From Rhodeus uyekii (taxonomy: Eukaryota > Chordata > Actinopteri > Cypriniformes > Acheilognathidae), in the NCBI GenBank assembly GCA_037043235.1, contig JAWRVZ010000155.1:62001-126000 (forward strand): 64,000 bases of DNA, read 5' to 3'. How positions within the stretch are numbered: position 1 is the first letter of the stretch; each line of letters starts with the position of its first letter. The notes below the pieces were generated by a model. It saw nothing but the letters and a program-made list of their open reading frames with translations, was not told where the DNA came from and made no database searches. A program made the position numbers and the translations under genes. This document shows positions 63,585-64,000 of this stretch, in pieces.

Positions 63585-63658
63585 TCTTACAGGTTTGGAA
63601 CGACATGAGGGTGAGTAAATGATGACAGAACTTTCATTTGGGTGACCCATCCCTTTAC
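63585..63658 (-). repeat. Right end of an AAAGGGATAGT-type repeat
   Basis: CAGGTTTGGAACGACATGAG, GGTGAGTAAATGATGACAGA and CATCCCTTTA are the right terminus of the same family as 60134-61441. The rest of this copy was not recognised upstream. Confidence 0.7.
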
Positions 63659-63685
63659 CGGATGAGCCATTTCCTGAGCCATCTC

Positions 63686-63822
<137 letters not shown>

Positions 63823-64000
63823 AATTTATCTGTCTTTCTATCTATCTTCTGTTCTGTCTATTATTCTGTCTATTGTTCTGTCTATAATTTGTCTGACTTT
63901 TGTTCTATAATTCATTCTATCTATCTTATTTCTGTTTTACCAATATGTTGTTCTATTGATCTGTGTCTGTCTGTCTATCTATCTATCTATCTATCTATCT
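63823..64000. repeat. Degenerate CTGT/CTAT tract to the window edge
   Basis: Imperfect CTGT and CTAT units, becoming a clean CTAT run from about 63973 and continuing past the window end. Confidence 0.85.

Overview
The window looks like teleost fish genomic DNA, most likely from a cyprinid or a close relative. It is AT-rich, full of CA, TA, CTTT and CTAT microsatellites, and packed with DNA transposons and MITEs of types I know from zebrafish and carp relatives: Tc1-like, pogo/Tigger-like, PIF/Harbinger-like, hAT-like, a TTAA-target element, and a tRNA-derived SINE with the usual fish tail. No host protein-coding exon, tRNA, rRNA or CRISPR array could be supported. I read it as intergenic or long-intron DNA. 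A few GC- and CpG-richer blocks (about 11.03-11.45 kb, 29.09-29.53 kb, 37.56-37.90 kb) could be conserved regulatory elements, but that cannot be shown from one sequence. Family names for repeats rest on recall of fish repeats plus termini and target-site duplications seen here.

The only long coding region is one nearly intact Ty3/gypsy chromovirus (Metaviridae, Tf1/sushi-like) at 53006-57955. It has 350-bp LTRs that differ at one position, a 5-bp target duplication GTAAC, a gag-protease frame with a CCHC knuckle and DSG protease, and a pol frame with RT (YIDD), RNase H, integrase (HHCC, D-D35-E, GPF) and a C-terminal chromodomain that runs into the 3' LTR. Two features stand out. Nine bases just after the 5' LTR are perfectly complementary to nine bases about where the transcript should begin, which suggests Tf1/sushi-type self-priming. 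And gag-pro and pol are in the same frame, separated by a single UGA followed by CAAUCA, which fits the CARYYA context known to favour stop-codon readthrough.

Region by region: 0-12 kb is unremarkable apart from a pogo-like MITE (3.7-4.4 kb), an AT-rich hairpin (5.66-5.74 kb) and a CpG-rich block at 11.1 kb. The 12-21 kb stretch holds a degraded Tc1-like element, two elements placed end to end (16.9-17.2 kb and the TTAA element 17.2-18.8 kb, the latter carrying a nested repeat) and a Harbinger-like MITE. The 23-34 kb stretch holds a pogo-like element with a promoter-like interior, a truncated Tc1-like element of DD36E spacing beside a SINE, and a CpG-dense Harbinger-like MITE. The 40-50 kb stretch has copies of a common cyprinid repeat and a three-layer nest (48.8-50.1 kb) whose insertion order can be read from the duplications. 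The retrotransposon follows at 53-58 kb, then a second nest (60.1-61.4 kb), a second, internally deleted copy of the 23-kb pogo-like element (62.3 kb) and a long CTTT microsatellite.
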